Translations under genes and position numbers: made by a program
Part shown: positions 46,842 through 56,600 of the stretch, piece by piece
Numbering within the stretch: the first letter of the stretch is position 1
Layout of the letters: each line of letters starts with the position of its first letter
The notes under the pieces: generated by a model
The model's input: only the letters and a program-made list of their open reading frames with translations
What the model was told of the DNA's origin: nothing
The model's database searches: none
Source: Salegentibacter tibetensis
Lineage (GTDB): Bacteria; Bacteroidota; Bacteroidia; Flavobacteriales; Flavobacteriaceae
Direction of reading: 5' to 3'
Length of the DNA: 64,000 bases
Assembly (NCBI RefSeq): GCF_020164485.1
Contig: NZ_JAIQZA010000016.1
Coordinates: 1-64,000 of the forward strand

Positions 46842-48191
46842 GTGACTTTTCAGGACTTAAATATTACCACTCCTTTGCGCAATGCACTGGAAGATATTGG
46901 GATTAACACGCCCACACCTATTCAGGAAGAATCTTTTTCTACTATTATGTCTGGTAAAGATATGGTGGGAATCGCGCAAACAGGTACGGGGAAAACCTTC
47001 GCCTATATGCTTCCCATTTTACGAATGCTCAAATATTCGGAACAGAAAAATCCGCGGGTGCTGGTTTTAGTACCTACACGTGAGCTTGTTGTTCAGGTGG
47101 TGGAAGAGATTGAAAAGTTAACCGCTTATATGAACGTTCGCGTCACCGGCATTTACGGTGGCGTGAATATGAACACCCAGCACCAGGCACTTTTGCAGGG
47201 TTTGGATATTGTGGTGGCCACTCCGGGAAGGTTGTACGATCTTGTTCTTAGACGGGCGCTTCAGCTAAAATCTATCCAGAAACTGGTGATAGATGAAGTA
47301 GATGTCATGTTGGATCTGGGTTTTAAATTTCAGATCAATAATATCTTTGAATTGCTTCCCGAAAACCGACAGAATATTATGTTTTCGGCAACAATTACTG
47401 AAAATGTGGAGAATCTAATCGAAGCCAATTTTAAAAGTCCGGAAACCATTTCTGTAGCTGCCAGTGGGACCCCGCTAGATAATATTAAGCAAACAGGATA
47501 TAAAATTCCGAATTTCTATACCAAGATAAATCTTTTGAAACACATTTTAAAAGATAAGGAAACCTATTCCAAAGTCTTGATTTTTGTGGCTTACAAACGT
47601 ATGGCCGATCGGCTTTATACGGAATTACAACAGCATTTTCATGACGAATGTACAGTAATCCATTCCAATAAAACTCAAAACTACCGCCTGCGAAGTATCA
47701 AACAATTTGGCAGCGGATTTTGCCGAATTTTAGTCGCTACCGATGTAATGGCGCGCGGACTTGATATTGAATCGGTAAGCCACGTTATTAATTTTGATAC
47801 GCCAAAATATCCAGAAAATTATATGCACCGAATTGGCCGAACCGGAAGGGCCGAGAAAGAGGGGAATTCGATTTTAATGACTACGGAAGCCGAAATGGAA
47901 TCTCTCGATAAGATTGAAGCTTTGATGAAAATGGAAGTTCCACAGGAAGAACTACCGGCCGAAATTGACATTTCTTCAGAATTAATTCCGGAAGAGCAAC
48001 CAAAAGCTTTTGAAATAAACAATCCCGGAAAAAATAAAGATGAAGATGCACCCGGTCCTGCATTTCACGAAAAGAAAGAGAAAAACAGAAAAGAAAACCT
48101 TGGTGGTTCTTACCGACGTGAAATCGCAAAAAAATATAAAAAGCCCCAGACAAAAGGCGATAAGCACGCCAACCGAAGAAGAAAAAAATAG
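46842..48191 (+). CDS. DEAD-box RNA helicase
   Basis: A 449-aa ATP-dependent RNA helicase. Motifs in order: Q motif TPIQEESF, Walker A AQTGTGKT, PTRELV, TPGR, Walker B VIDEVDVML (DEVD in place of DEAD), SAT, then VATDVMARGLDI and HRIGRTGRAEKEG. The C-terminal 80 residues are acidic then strongly basic (KKYKKPQTKGDKHANRRRKK), typical of the RhlE-like group that acts on ribosomal RNA or cold-structured mRNA. The start is GTG. A structured leader with repeats precedes it. The epimerase-like gene follows after 6 bp. Confidence 0.92.
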   Translation: MTFQDLNITTPLRNALEDIGINTPTPIQEESFSTIMSGKDMVGIAQTGTGKTFAYMLPILRMLKYSEQKNPRVLVLVPTRELVVQVVEEIEKLTAYMNVRVTGIYGGVNMNTQHQALLQGLDIVVATPGRLYDLVLRRALQLKSIQKLVIDEVDVMLDLGFKFQINNIFELLPENRQNIMFSATITENVENLIEANFKSPETISVAASGTPLDNIKQTGYKIPNFYTKINLLKHILKDKETYSKVLIFVAYKRMADRLYTELQQHFHDECTVIHSNKTQNYRLRSIKQFGSGFCRILVATDVMARGLDIESVSHVINFDTPKYPENYMHRIGRTGRAEKEGNSILMTTEAEMESLDKIEALMKMEVPQEELPAEIDISSELIPEEQPKAFEINNPGKNKDEDAPGPAFHEKKEKNRKENLGGSYRREIAKKYKKPQTKGDKHANRRRKK

Positions 48192-48197
48192 TCAAAA

Positions 48198-49070
48198 ATG
48201 CACGAATTACAGAACGAATTTTTAAGTATAAAGGTCAATCCTGTTGGTGCTGAATTATCCAGCCTTAAAAACCTGGAAACCGGTGTTGAATATTTATGGC
48301 AGGGGAACCCTGAATTTTGGGCAAGCCAGGCACCGAATTTATTTCCGGTAATTGGAGTTTTAAAAAATGGTGAATTCATTTTTGAAGGCAAAACCTATAA
48401 AATGCCAAAACATGGTTTTATAAGGTATAATGAGGAAATTCGGTTAAAAGAAAAAACCCCAAATTCATTGGTTTTTCAACTGGAATATTCAGAGAAAACT
48501 TTAGCTATCTATCCTTTTAAATTCAGGTTTGAAATTTCTTTTATTCTGAATGAAAAAAGCCTAGAAGTGCAGCATAGGATTCTCAATTTAGATCAAAAGC
48601 CTCTTTATTTTTCATTGGGCGGGCATCCGGCTTTTAATGCACCCATCAGTAAAAATGAAGTTTACGAAGATTATTATCTCGAGTTCGACCGAAAAATGGA
48701 TCTCAGCACCCACGTTTTAAGCGAAAACGGGTTGGTAAGTGATAAAACAGAAGGAATTTTAGACAATGAAGATAAAATCAGATTACATAAGGAGCTTTTC
48801 GCCAAAGACGCGCTGATTTTCAAAAATATTCCTTCAAAGAAAGTAGCATTAAAAAGTAAAAATACGGGCACGGTATTAAGCGTGGAATATCCTGATTTTA
48901 AGAATTTAGGAATCTGGGCTAAACCGGGAGCGCCTTATGTATGTATAGAACCCTGGTTGGGAATTGCCGATACTGAAGGTGCCGATCAAAACTTACAAAA
49001 CAAAGAAGGCATGGAAATGCTCGAAGCCGGCAAAGATTTTGAAGCTTCTTATAAAATCTCTGTCACCTAA
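48198..49070 (+). CDS. Aldose 1-epimerase family protein (LacX-like)
   Basis: A 290-aa galactose-mutarotase-fold protein. It starts LQNEFLSIKVNPVGAELSSL and has FSLGGHPAFNAP with the catalytic-type His and PYVCIEPWLGIADTEGAD with the Glu. It is shorter than, and clearly distinct from, the GalM at 35249-36247, fitting the LacX-like or YeaD-related branch acting on sugars or sugar phosphates. It follows the helicase gene by 6 bp and is probably cotranscribed, although no functional link is obvious. Confidence 0.85.
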   Translation: MHELQNEFLSIKVNPVGAELSSLKNLETGVEYLWQGNPEFWASQAPNLFPVIGVLKNGEFIFEGKTYKMPKHGFIRYNEEIRLKEKTPNSLVFQLEYSEKTLAIYPFKFRFEISFILNEKSLEVQHRILNLDQKPLYFSLGGHPAFNAPISKNEVYEDYYLEFDRKMDLSTHVLSENGLVSDKTEGILDNEDKIRLHKELFAKDALIFKNIPSKKVALKSKNTGTVLSVEYPDFKNLGIWAKPGAPYVCIEPWLGIADTEGADQNLQNKEGMEMLEAGKDFEASYKISVT

Positions 49071-49148
49071 TATCTTGTGTTCATTTTTTAAATAATCCTT
49101 AACTTAAAATACTGATTAATAATCTCATTTTAGCTAAAATAAATCCTT

Positions 49149-50243
49149 ATGAGCGAAAATGGGAAAAGAAAAAGGTACCGTAAGAAAAGGTATGTGCTAC
49201 CAATTCTTATTGTTTCGCTGTTAATCATTGGGAGAATTGCCCTACCCTACATCCTTGAAAACTACGTAAATAAAACCCTGAATAATATTCCCGGTTATGA
49301 AGGAAGTGTTTCAGATATTAATATTTCCCTATGGCGTGGCGCTTACCAGATTGAAGGTTTGATACTTCGTGAAGAAAACTCGCAGGGAGAAAAACCACTT
49401 TTAGACTTTCCATCTTCAGATATTTCTATTGACTGGCCTTCCTTACTAAAAGGCAAAATTGTTAGTGAAATTGAAATGCAGGATCCAAAATTCAATTATA
49501 TTTTTGAAAATCAGGAAAAAGCAAACGAAGCAGATGTAGAAGACTGGACAGATGCACTTACCAGTTTAGTACCCATAGATATCAATCACTTTGTGGTACA
49601 CAATGGTACTGCCAATTTTGTTGAAGTATCGGCCGATCCCCAAATAAGCTTGTTCCTAGAAAAAATTAGCCTGGAAGCTCATAACCTGAGTAATGTTGTA
49701 GATACTGAAAAAGAACTGCCCTCCCATCTATGGGCTAACGCAGTTTCTATGGGTGGCGGAGATGTAGAAATGCACGGGAATTTAAATTTACTGAAGCAAA
49801 TTCCTGATATAGATATGGAATTTAGCCTGGAAAAAGCCGAAGCAACCGCATTAAACGATCTTACCAGAAGATATGCCGGAGTCGATTTTGAAAGCGGAAC
49901 CTTTGAATTATACAGCGAAGTTGCTATAGCCGACGGATTCCTGAAAGGTTACATAAAACCAATGTTGATCAATACGAAACTTATTTCAAAAGATGATGAC
50001 GGTGGCTTCTTCAAAAAATTATGGGAAGGTTTTGTAGGTTTCTTTAAGTTCGTACTCAAAAACCAGGGTACCGATACTTTAGCGACAAGGGTTCCCTTAG
50101 AAGGAGACCTAAATAATGTGGAGTCTGGGGTTTGGACTACAGTTCTAAATATTTTTAAAAATGCCTGGATAGAAGCTTTTTCGGGATCGGTAGATCAAGA
50201 TATTGAGTTTGAAGATGCCAAGCGGGAAAGTGAAAAAGGATAG
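49149..50243 (+). CDS. DUF748/AsmA-like membrane-anchored protein
   Basis: A 364-aa protein with a basic N-terminus (KRKRYRKKRY) and one membrane helix (about 16-32, LPILIVSLLIIGRIALP). The rest is periplasmic. The segment ISLWRGAYQIEGLILREENS, followed by LDFPSSDISIDWPSLLKGKI, is typical of DUF748 proteins, which belong to the AsmA-like group of bridge-type lipid transport or envelope proteins. The length is short for the group. The role is inferred from the family only. Confidence 0.75.
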   Translation: MSENGKRKRYRKKRYVLPILIVSLLIIGRIALPYILENYVNKTLNNIPGYEGSVSDINISLWRGAYQIEGLILREENSQGEKPLLDFPSSDISIDWPSLLKGKIVSEIEMQDPKFNYIFENQEKANEADVEDWTDALTSLVPIDINHFVVHNGTANFVEVSADPQISLFLEKISLEAHNLSNVVDTEKELPSHLWANAVSMGGGDVEMHGNLNLLKQIPDIDMEFSLEKAEATALNDLTRRYAGVDFESGTFELYSEVAIADGFLKGYIKPMLINTKLISKDDDGGFFKKLWEGFVGFFKFVLKNQGTDTLATRVPLEGDLNNVESGVWTTVLNIFKNAWIEAFSGSVDQDIEFEDAKRESEKG

Positions 50244-50260
50244 TTTTTTGTTTAAGGACT

Positions 50261-50445
50261 AAAGAGACTGTCTAAAAAGTTTTTTAGGTCGTCATCCTGA
50301 ATTTACCTGCCCGTTCCGTTCAGGCGGGTTTCAGAATCTAAGATATCGATAATCAAAAAAATGTTAGAATCCCGAATTAAATTCGGGATAAAGTCTGAAA
50401 CAAGTTTAGCGTGACGAAATTGGACCTTTTCAGACAGCCTCTTTA
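50261..50445. repeat. Intergenic element with about 20-bp terminal inverted repeats
   Basis: Starts AAAGAGACTGTCTAAAAAG and ends CCTTTTCAGACAGCCTCTTT, which are near-perfect inverted repeats. Inside are CGTCATCCTGAATTTACC, CCTGCCCG-ttccgttc-AGGCGGG and TCCCGAAT-taa-ATTCGGGA hairpins. Its layout matches the element at 23955. No coding capacity. Confidence 0.75.
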
Positions 50446-50462
50446 CTTTTTAAAATATAATA

Positions 50463-50570
50463 TTAGGTTCTGTTCTTTTTCTTAGCGGCTTTAGCTGCAC
50501 GCTTTTCTTTCAAACTCAAAACCGGTTCTTTTCTGGCCGAGTTCTTCGAAGGTGATTTTTCTTTTGGCAT
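50463..50570 (-). CDS. Small basic protein, 35 aa
   Basis: Reading leftward from ATG at 50570 gives 35 codons: MPKEKSPSKNSARKEPVLSL then KEKRAAKAAKKKNRT. The composition is strongly basic, with a C-terminal Lys/Ala/Arg helix, as in short ribosome- or nucleic-acid-associated proteins of flavobacteria. No homologue can be named. It lies between the repeat element and a 234-bp gap. Its compact codon-like structure supports a real gene. Confidence 0.5.
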   Translation of the reverse strand: MPKEKSPSKNSARKEPVLSLKEKRAAKAAKKKNRT

Positions 50571-50804
50571 AATTTCTAAATATTTTAGTATTAACCCGAT
50601 AAAGATAGTAAAAGAAAAGCTTTATAAATTATTTTTTATTTGAATCCTAAGTATTTTTCAGTTGAAAATTTCACCCTATTTCTTTCCTGATTATTGACAT
50701 ATAATACTTTATAAAAATGAGAGAAAATTTGTGAATATCTATTAAAAATTTTGTCTTAAAGGCCTGTTATAAATCATATTTTTGGATCCTTAAAATATAA
50801 AGAT

Positions 50805-51320
50805 ATGAGCGCAACTTGGTTTGAATGTAAGGTGAAATACAAAAAAACACACGAAACAGGAGAGCAAAAAATGACTACAGATACCTATCTCCTGGATGCA
50901 GTATCTTATACAGAGGCAGAAGCGAGGATTAGCGAAGAAATGACTGCTTATACCAGCGAGGATTTCAGGATTATGAATATAAAGGTTGCTAATTTCTCAG
51001 AGGTTCATCCTTTTGAAAATTCTGATCGCTGGTTTAAATCAAAGGTTTCCCTGGTGGCTTTAGATGAAGAAAGCGGAAAAGAGAAGAAAACCAATATTTA
51101 TTTGCTTGTACAGGCCAATGATGTAAAGGAAGCTTTTGAAAATACCACCCAGGCGATGGAAGAAACCATGGGCGATTACAGTATCCCATCTATTACGGAG
51201 TCTCCAATTCTGGATGTATTCCCTTATTTTACTGGAGAAGAAGAGCAATTAGAGAAATTTAATGTTCTTGAATCGGCTGAAAATGAAGAAAAAGTTGTTA
51301 AAGAAACAGAAGAGGTGTAA
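50805..51320 (+). CDS. DUF4494 domain protein
   Basis: A 171-aa cytoplasmic protein. It begins WFECKVKYKKTHETGEQKMT and contains DRWFKSKVSLVALDEESGKE and YLLVQANDVKEAFENTTQAM, two similar halves that fit the DUF4494 family widespread in Bacteroidota. No catalytic residues are recognised and the function is unknown. It stands alone with a terminator after it. Confidence 0.8.
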   Translation: MSATWFECKVKYKKTHETGEQKMTTDTYLLDAVSYTEAEARISEEMTAYTSEDFRIMNIKVANFSEVHPFENSDRWFKSKVSLVALDEESGKEKKTNIYLLVQANDVKEAFENTTQAMEETMGDYSIPSITESPILDVFPYFTGEEEQLEKFNVLESAENEEKVVKETEEV

Positions 51321-51357
51321 ATATAGTTGTTTATCTCTGGAAATAATTAAAACTAAG

Positions 51358-51392
51358 AAAGGGTTTGACTTTAAAAAGTTGACCCTTTTTTT
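51358..51392 (+). terminator. Probable terminator after the DUF4494 gene
   Basis: AAAGGGT and ACCCTTT bracket an inner ACTTT/AAAGT stem, followed by a run of Ts, about 40 bp after the stop codon. Confidence 0.7.
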
Positions 51393-51699
51393 ATAAATAT
51401 CAGGAGTAGTTCAACAAAAACATCAGCTTATCAATAAGCTGTTGATTTTAAATAGTATTAATAAATTGGCATAATACTTTTGAAAAGCCTGTCGGTGGTG
51501 AGGGAAAGGTACATAAAATCTGAAGGCCAGTTCTTGTATTAAAGAATCAAAAAGTCAATTTTCCCGAAAGAAAGACCACAAAACATGATTTATCAGCAGG
51601 TTAGTTTTGTCTACAGCTCCGAAATAGAAAGATGAAATCTCACTATTAGAGAATAGATTTAGCGCTACACTGAGTCTTTAATTTTATAAGAAAAAGCTT
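51393..51699. other. Non-coding stretch with one small hairpin
   Basis: The only clear structure is CAGCTTAT-ca-ATAAGCTG at 51423-51440. No gene is seen. The right end runs into the decayed regulator remnant. Confidence 0.4.
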
Positions 51700-51985
51700 T
51701 CCATTAACCGGTAATCCCCAAGCCATATCAATTTTGGTAATAAGTTCCCCATAACGCCCGTCATTCCTTAAAAGCAATATAGCAATAATGCAAAATTTAT
51801 ACTGAAAAGGAGGGCCAGGTCTGTACACGCTCAAAAATTTAAAAAGCTTCATTAACCTTCCCTTCAAGCGCATAAAGCATTTTCAGTGGGAGCTATACTT
51901 TTAAATCTCTGCCCCTTTAGCAGAAATCCCTGTTTTTTATCCCCTAAAGTTTCCGCGGTAAATGCAAGAGCCGTTTAAACCACCA
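51700..51985 (-). pseudogene. Decayed C-terminal end of a paralogue of the BTAD/TPR regulator
   Basis: Reading leftward from about 51980 gives V*TALAFTAETLGDKK, then in another frame MLYALEGKVNEAF*IFERVQ followed by TWPSFSV*, and finally LRNDGRYGELITKIDMAWGL. The same order occurs at the end of the 1215-aa regulator encoded at 53688-57335: VNTALAFTYHTLGNK, MLQTLFGQVDEAFKTFERVQ, LRKDKRYKDLITQVNKAWGL. The remnant has at least three in-frame stops and two frame changes. It is therefore a dead copy of a related gene. Confidence 0.8.
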
Positions 51986-52278
51986 ATTTAGTAGGTTTAC
52001 TTTTGTTCGCGATCAAAGATGCCCGTAACAAAAAAATTGATCATTTTCAAACACATCGCTACTTCTGGTATCTGTGGAAATAGTATTGTAATTTGGATCA
52101 ATATAAAGTAAAACAAGTATAAGGGGGGGATATGCAGTTCAGGGTAAATTCTCATTACGTCCGGCTTTTCATTTGCCAATTTTAAATTTTATTAAAAAAT
52201 CATTAAATTATAGTTTAAAAAGCCAAAGCTTCTAAAATAACGGACTGTTAATATTCATAATAACTAAAACTAAAAACC
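51986..52278. other. Upstream region of the oxidase gene
   Basis: About 290 bp without recognisable homology to the regulator or any gene. A leftward open frame of 60 codons is present but has no family features. The promoter of the oxidase gene should be here; no convincing -7 element was found. Confidence 0.35.
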
Positions 52279-53661
52279 ATGACTAACAAAACCATCGTTG
52301 AAAAATTTGCAAAAGAATTGGAGGGACAACTAATACTTCCTGGAGATGACGCATATGATGAAGGGCGCCGGGTTTGGAATGGTTTGTATGACAAACATCC
52401 GGCAGGGATCGTACGCTGCAGGAAACCCTCAGAAGTGATCGCTGCGGTGAACTTTGCCAGAGAGCACAAGCTGGTTTTATCTGTAAGAGGCGGTGGTCAT
52501 GATTATGCCGGGAATTCAGTTTGTAATGATGGTTTGGTCATAGATCTTTCTCTAATGAACAAGGTTGAAGTGGATCCTGAGAAAAAAACAGCCCGTGTTG
52601 AAGGAGGTGCTACTTTGGGTCAATTTGATGCCGTGGCACAGGAACACGGGCTTGCTACTACAACCGCAACAGTTTCATCGGTAGGAATAGGCGGGTCCAC
52701 ATTAGGTGGAGGATCAGGCTATTTACTGCGTAAGCATGGATTAACACTGGATAACCTGCTATCGGTGGAAATTATAACTGCAGATGGTAATTTGATTACT
52801 GCAGGGAAAGGGGAAAACGAAGATCTTTTCTGGGCAATTCGCGGAGGTGGCGGAAATTTTGGCGTAGTTACTTCTTTTATATTTCAGCTGCACAACGTGG
52901 GTCCGAAAGTACTTTCTTTCCAGGCTTATTTTCCATATGAACACAGCAAAGAAATTCTCCAGTTTTACCGGGAGTTTATGAAAAGCGCGCCCGAGGAGAT
53001 CCAGTGTTATGCCTTTTTCCTGAATACTCCTCCCGTGGAACCTTTTCCGGAAGAATATCATGGAAAAACCACCTGTGCGCTTATCGGTTGTTATGCGGGC
53101 AATATTAAAGAAGGAGAGACTGCCTTTAAACCCCTGGAGGAATTTGGTGATCCTTTTGTTAAAGTGTTTCAGCCTGTTCCCTATACCGAAATTCAGAAAT
53201 CTTTTGATCCCGGCATGCCAAAGGGTTTAAGATGGTACACCAAAGCCCATTATTTAAAGGAACTTAATGACAGCACGATTGATATTTTGCAGGAATTCAC
53301 CGATCCGTTGCCAGGTCCTTTTACCACCGCTTATTTAGAGCCCATGGGAGGAGAAGTAAATAAAAAAGATTCCTCTGCCACAGCTTTTCCCCATCGGGAA
53401 GCGGCTTATTCGCTGCATATTTTCCCCGGCTGGGAGAATCCCGAAGATGACAACCAAAATATACACTGGGCAAAAACCTTTCACAAAGCATTGGAAAAGG
53501 AAACCTTAGGCGGAGTTTATGTAAATTTGCTAAGCCACGACGAGAAAGATCGGATAAAAGCTGCTTACGGAATAAATTATGAGAGGATGGTCCGAATTAA
53601 GAAAAAATGGGATCCTGAAAATTTATTCAGGATGAACCAAAATATTGAGCCTAAAAATTGA
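52279..53661 (+). CDS. FAD-linked berberine-bridge-type oxidoreductase
   Basis: A 460-aa flavoenzyme of the vanillyl-alcohol oxidase fold. The FAD domain has VRGGGHDYAGNSVCNDGLVI, where His74 is the residue that carries covalent FAD in this group. VGIGGSTLGGGSGYLLRKHG stands where bicovalent members have the second, Cys attachment; no Cys is present, so FAD is probably held by His alone. The C-terminal BBE segment is YGINYERMVRIKKKWDPENL. Relatives oxidise sugars, alcohols or alkaloids with oxygen. No signal peptide is visible. The gene is convergent with the giant regulator, with only 26 bp between stop codons. Confidence 0.85.
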   Translation: MTNKTIVEKFAKELEGQLILPGDDAYDEGRRVWNGLYDKHPAGIVRCRKPSEVIAAVNFAREHKLVLSVRGGGHDYAGNSVCNDGLVIDLSLMNKVEVDPEKKTARVEGGATLGQFDAVAQEHGLATTTATVSSVGIGGSTLGGGSGYLLRKHGLTLDNLLSVEIITADGNLITAGKGENEDLFWAIRGGGGNFGVVTSFIFQLHNVGPKVLSFQAYFPYEHSKEILQFYREFMKSAPEEIQCYAFFLNTPPVEPFPEEYHGKTTCALIGCYAGNIKEGETAFKPLEEFGDPFVKVFQPVPYTEIQKSFDPGMPKGLRWYTKAHYLKELNDSTIDILQEFTDPLPGPFTTAYLEPMGGEVNKKDSSATAFPHREAAYSLHIFPGWENPEDDNQNIHWAKTFHKALEKETLGGVYVNLLSHDEKDRIKAAYGINYERMVRIKKKWDPENLFRMNQNIEPKN

Positions 53662-53687
53662 TCCTATAAATCAAATATCGCTACTGC

Positions 53688-56600
53688 TTATAAAAGACTT
53701 TCAACTTCTGTTAATCCCCAGGCTTTATTTACCTGCGTGATAAGATCTTTGTAACGTTTGTCTTTCCGAAGAGGTGATAGAGCTTCAGGAAAAAAATAAC
53801 GAATCGTTTCCGTAGAAAAAGATGACCAGTCCTGTACCCGTTCAAATGTTTTAAAAGCCTCATCTACTTGCCCAAACAGGGTCTGGAGCATGGCAAGAGG
53901 AAAAGGATCTATTCTCCCGTAGATCTCGTTCTTTAATTCCCGCCCCCAATTTTTATTACCTAAAGTATGATAGGTGAAAGCCAGTGCGGTATTTACCTCA
54001 GAACGGTTAGGGGTTCCCCTGGATGGAATGATGGATAAGGTCTTCTCAAAAGCGAAAACTGCTTCTTCAAAATTGCCGGTATGGTAAAGAACCAGGCCTT
54101 CCATATAATGAGCAAGGCCGTATTCAGGATTTATCTCACGTGCTCTCCTTGCTTCGGTCAAAGCTTCCTTCTGTAATTTGTTCCCAAGATAGATATCTGA
54201 AAGAAAGACCCGGAAAGCCGGTGATAAGGGATTTAATCTTACGGCCCGTTTGGCAGGTTCCAGTGCTTTTTTCGGCCTGCCAAGTACGAGGTTTACCCAC
54301 CCCAGCCAGATTAAAGCTTCTGCATATCCCGGCGAAAGATCTACCGCAATCTCAAGTTCCCGGAGAGCAGCAGAACCTTGCTGATTAATTGAATAAAAAA
54401 TACCAAGAGAGGTATGGGCCTCGCTAAGATTCTTATGAAGTTCTACTGCACGGGTGGCTGCTTCAATAGGGTCAGGACTGTTCCTGGGTATAGGAAAACC
54501 GTAAAACTGAAGAAGCGAAATGGCATCAGCAAGTCCGGACCAGGCAAGGGCGTAACCGGGGTCCAGTTCTATGGAACCCTGGAAACAATCCAACCCCTGG
54601 TAAATACCGGTTTCTGTTCGTTGGCCCAGGCAACTTCGGCCCTGGGCATATAAGCGGTAAGCTTCAAGGTTGGTTGTGGAACTACGGGGCACCCGCTTTT
54701 TTTCTTTACCGGATAGCTGGACCTTTAAAACCTCAAGTAAATCCTTTGTAACCTCCTCTTCGATAAGAAAGATATTTTCAGCTGACAATTTCCGGTGGTA
54801 GTTTTTTTTCCAGACTTTGGAACCGTTCGCAGTTTTAGTGAGATATAAGTTTAAATGTATGTCCTCACTGGTCTGCTTTACTTCACCTTCCAGTAAATAA
54901 GATACCTGTAGTTCTTCTCCTATCTTTCCCGGTTTTTTTCCTGTTCTATCATATTGGCAAACAGAAGTGCGGGAAATAACCGGCAGATCCTTTATTCGGG
55001 AAAGAGAAGCTAAAATATCCCCGTGAATTCCATCTGTAAACCGGGGTTCCGGGGAATCGAGGTCTTTAAAGGGAAGTATTGCTATAGCATTGTACGATCC
55101 ACTTTCTATTCCTGTTTGTTGCTTTCCGGGTTTCGGAACGGTTTCAGAGGTACCTTTCTTTTTTATTTTCGCCAGTTCCTTATGATCTGTTAGTCCCCAG
55201 TTGCTGTTTACTGTTTGGAGTATTTGCTGAAAACGCGTATTCTCACGAACAGGATCGAGAAGGTCAGGATAGAGGTGGTAGATGGAGAGCATTTCCCAAT
55301 AATTCCAGCGTTCAATTTTTTCGAATTTTTCAAGAGCCAGGTCCGGCTCTCCATTGGTCGCGTGTATAAGTCCGCGTGCAAATTCATCTTTTTTGATGCC
55401 TTCTGAAAGTCTTTCAGCTTTCTGATATTCTCCGGATCTGATGCAGCTTAAAATTCTGGTTGCGAGAGGTCCGTTACCGGCCCAGGGCACCAACAAATCT
55501 TTCAGGACCTTATCGGCTTCCCTGTACATTTCCAGATGATAAAGAGCCAGGCCTTCCTGGAACTGAGCTGAGGTGAAGTCAGGCTGGATTTGCAGTAAAC
55601 GTTCGGCTTCATGAACAGATTTAGTATACTCACCGTTAATGAGCCATGACAGGGATAAATTACTGATGGCTTCCTGGGACAGCGGATTTACTTTAACCGC
55701 CTTCAATGCATTTTCGAGGGCTTCTTCAGGATTCCCTGTCAATGAGAAGATCCAGCTTAACCAGGCATGAGCCTCGGCATGACCCGGTCGTAATTCTACA
55801 GCTTTGTTCAGGTTGTAAACAGCAGATTTTGCATCTCTTATAGTGGTATAGTACAGTCCGAGCGAGGCATAAGCTTCAGCCATTTCCGGATCTAGTTCCA
55901 GAGCTCGATGAGCAGCTTTTCGGGCTTCTGAAAGTATATTTTGACCATCCTTTTCATGCCCATAATCATGTCGAAGGCTAAGAGCGTCTGCCAGTCCCAT
56001 CCAGGCCTGGGCGTAATTTGGATCATGAGAGATAGCCTGCCTGAAATATTTTTCGGCCATTCTCATTGCTTTTTCGGTACGCTGGTCCAGGTTCCATCGG
56101 CCATAGGCGTGAAGACGAAAAGCTTCAAGATCTTCAGTAGGAATTTGTCTTATCGCAGTTCGTTCCTTGCGGGTTAATTGCATCTTCAGTGATTCGCTGA
56201 TCTTTCGGGTGATCTCTGCCTGGATATCGAACAGCTCTCCTGCAGTTAATTTTCTTTGATAGATCTCGGCCCACACCTGCCGGTCTTCCTGGGATTTCAC
56301 CAGTCTTACACTTACTTTTACATGTTTGTCAATTTCCTGTACTTCACCTGTTAAGATCCAGCCTACGTTTAATTCCCTCGCAATATCCGGTAGTAATTTT
56401 CTCGTACTTCTAAAGCTTTGAACAGATGTTCTGGAGATCACGAAAAGATCGGAAACCTGCGAGAGCCTGGTAAGTATATCCCCATGAATGGCATCTGTAA
56501 AGGCTGAAGCTTTTTCAGAGCCCAAAGTTTCGAAGGGCAATACAGCAATGGAAAACTGATACAGATCCTTGCCTGGCTGTTCTCTGCTGCCTGCACGTTC

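Noticed and set aside
51997-52179. Leftward 60-aa frame upstream of the oxidase gene, first considered as a further part of the regulator pseudogene
   Set aside because: None of its segments aligns by eye with the 1215-aa regulator; homology seems to end near 51985.
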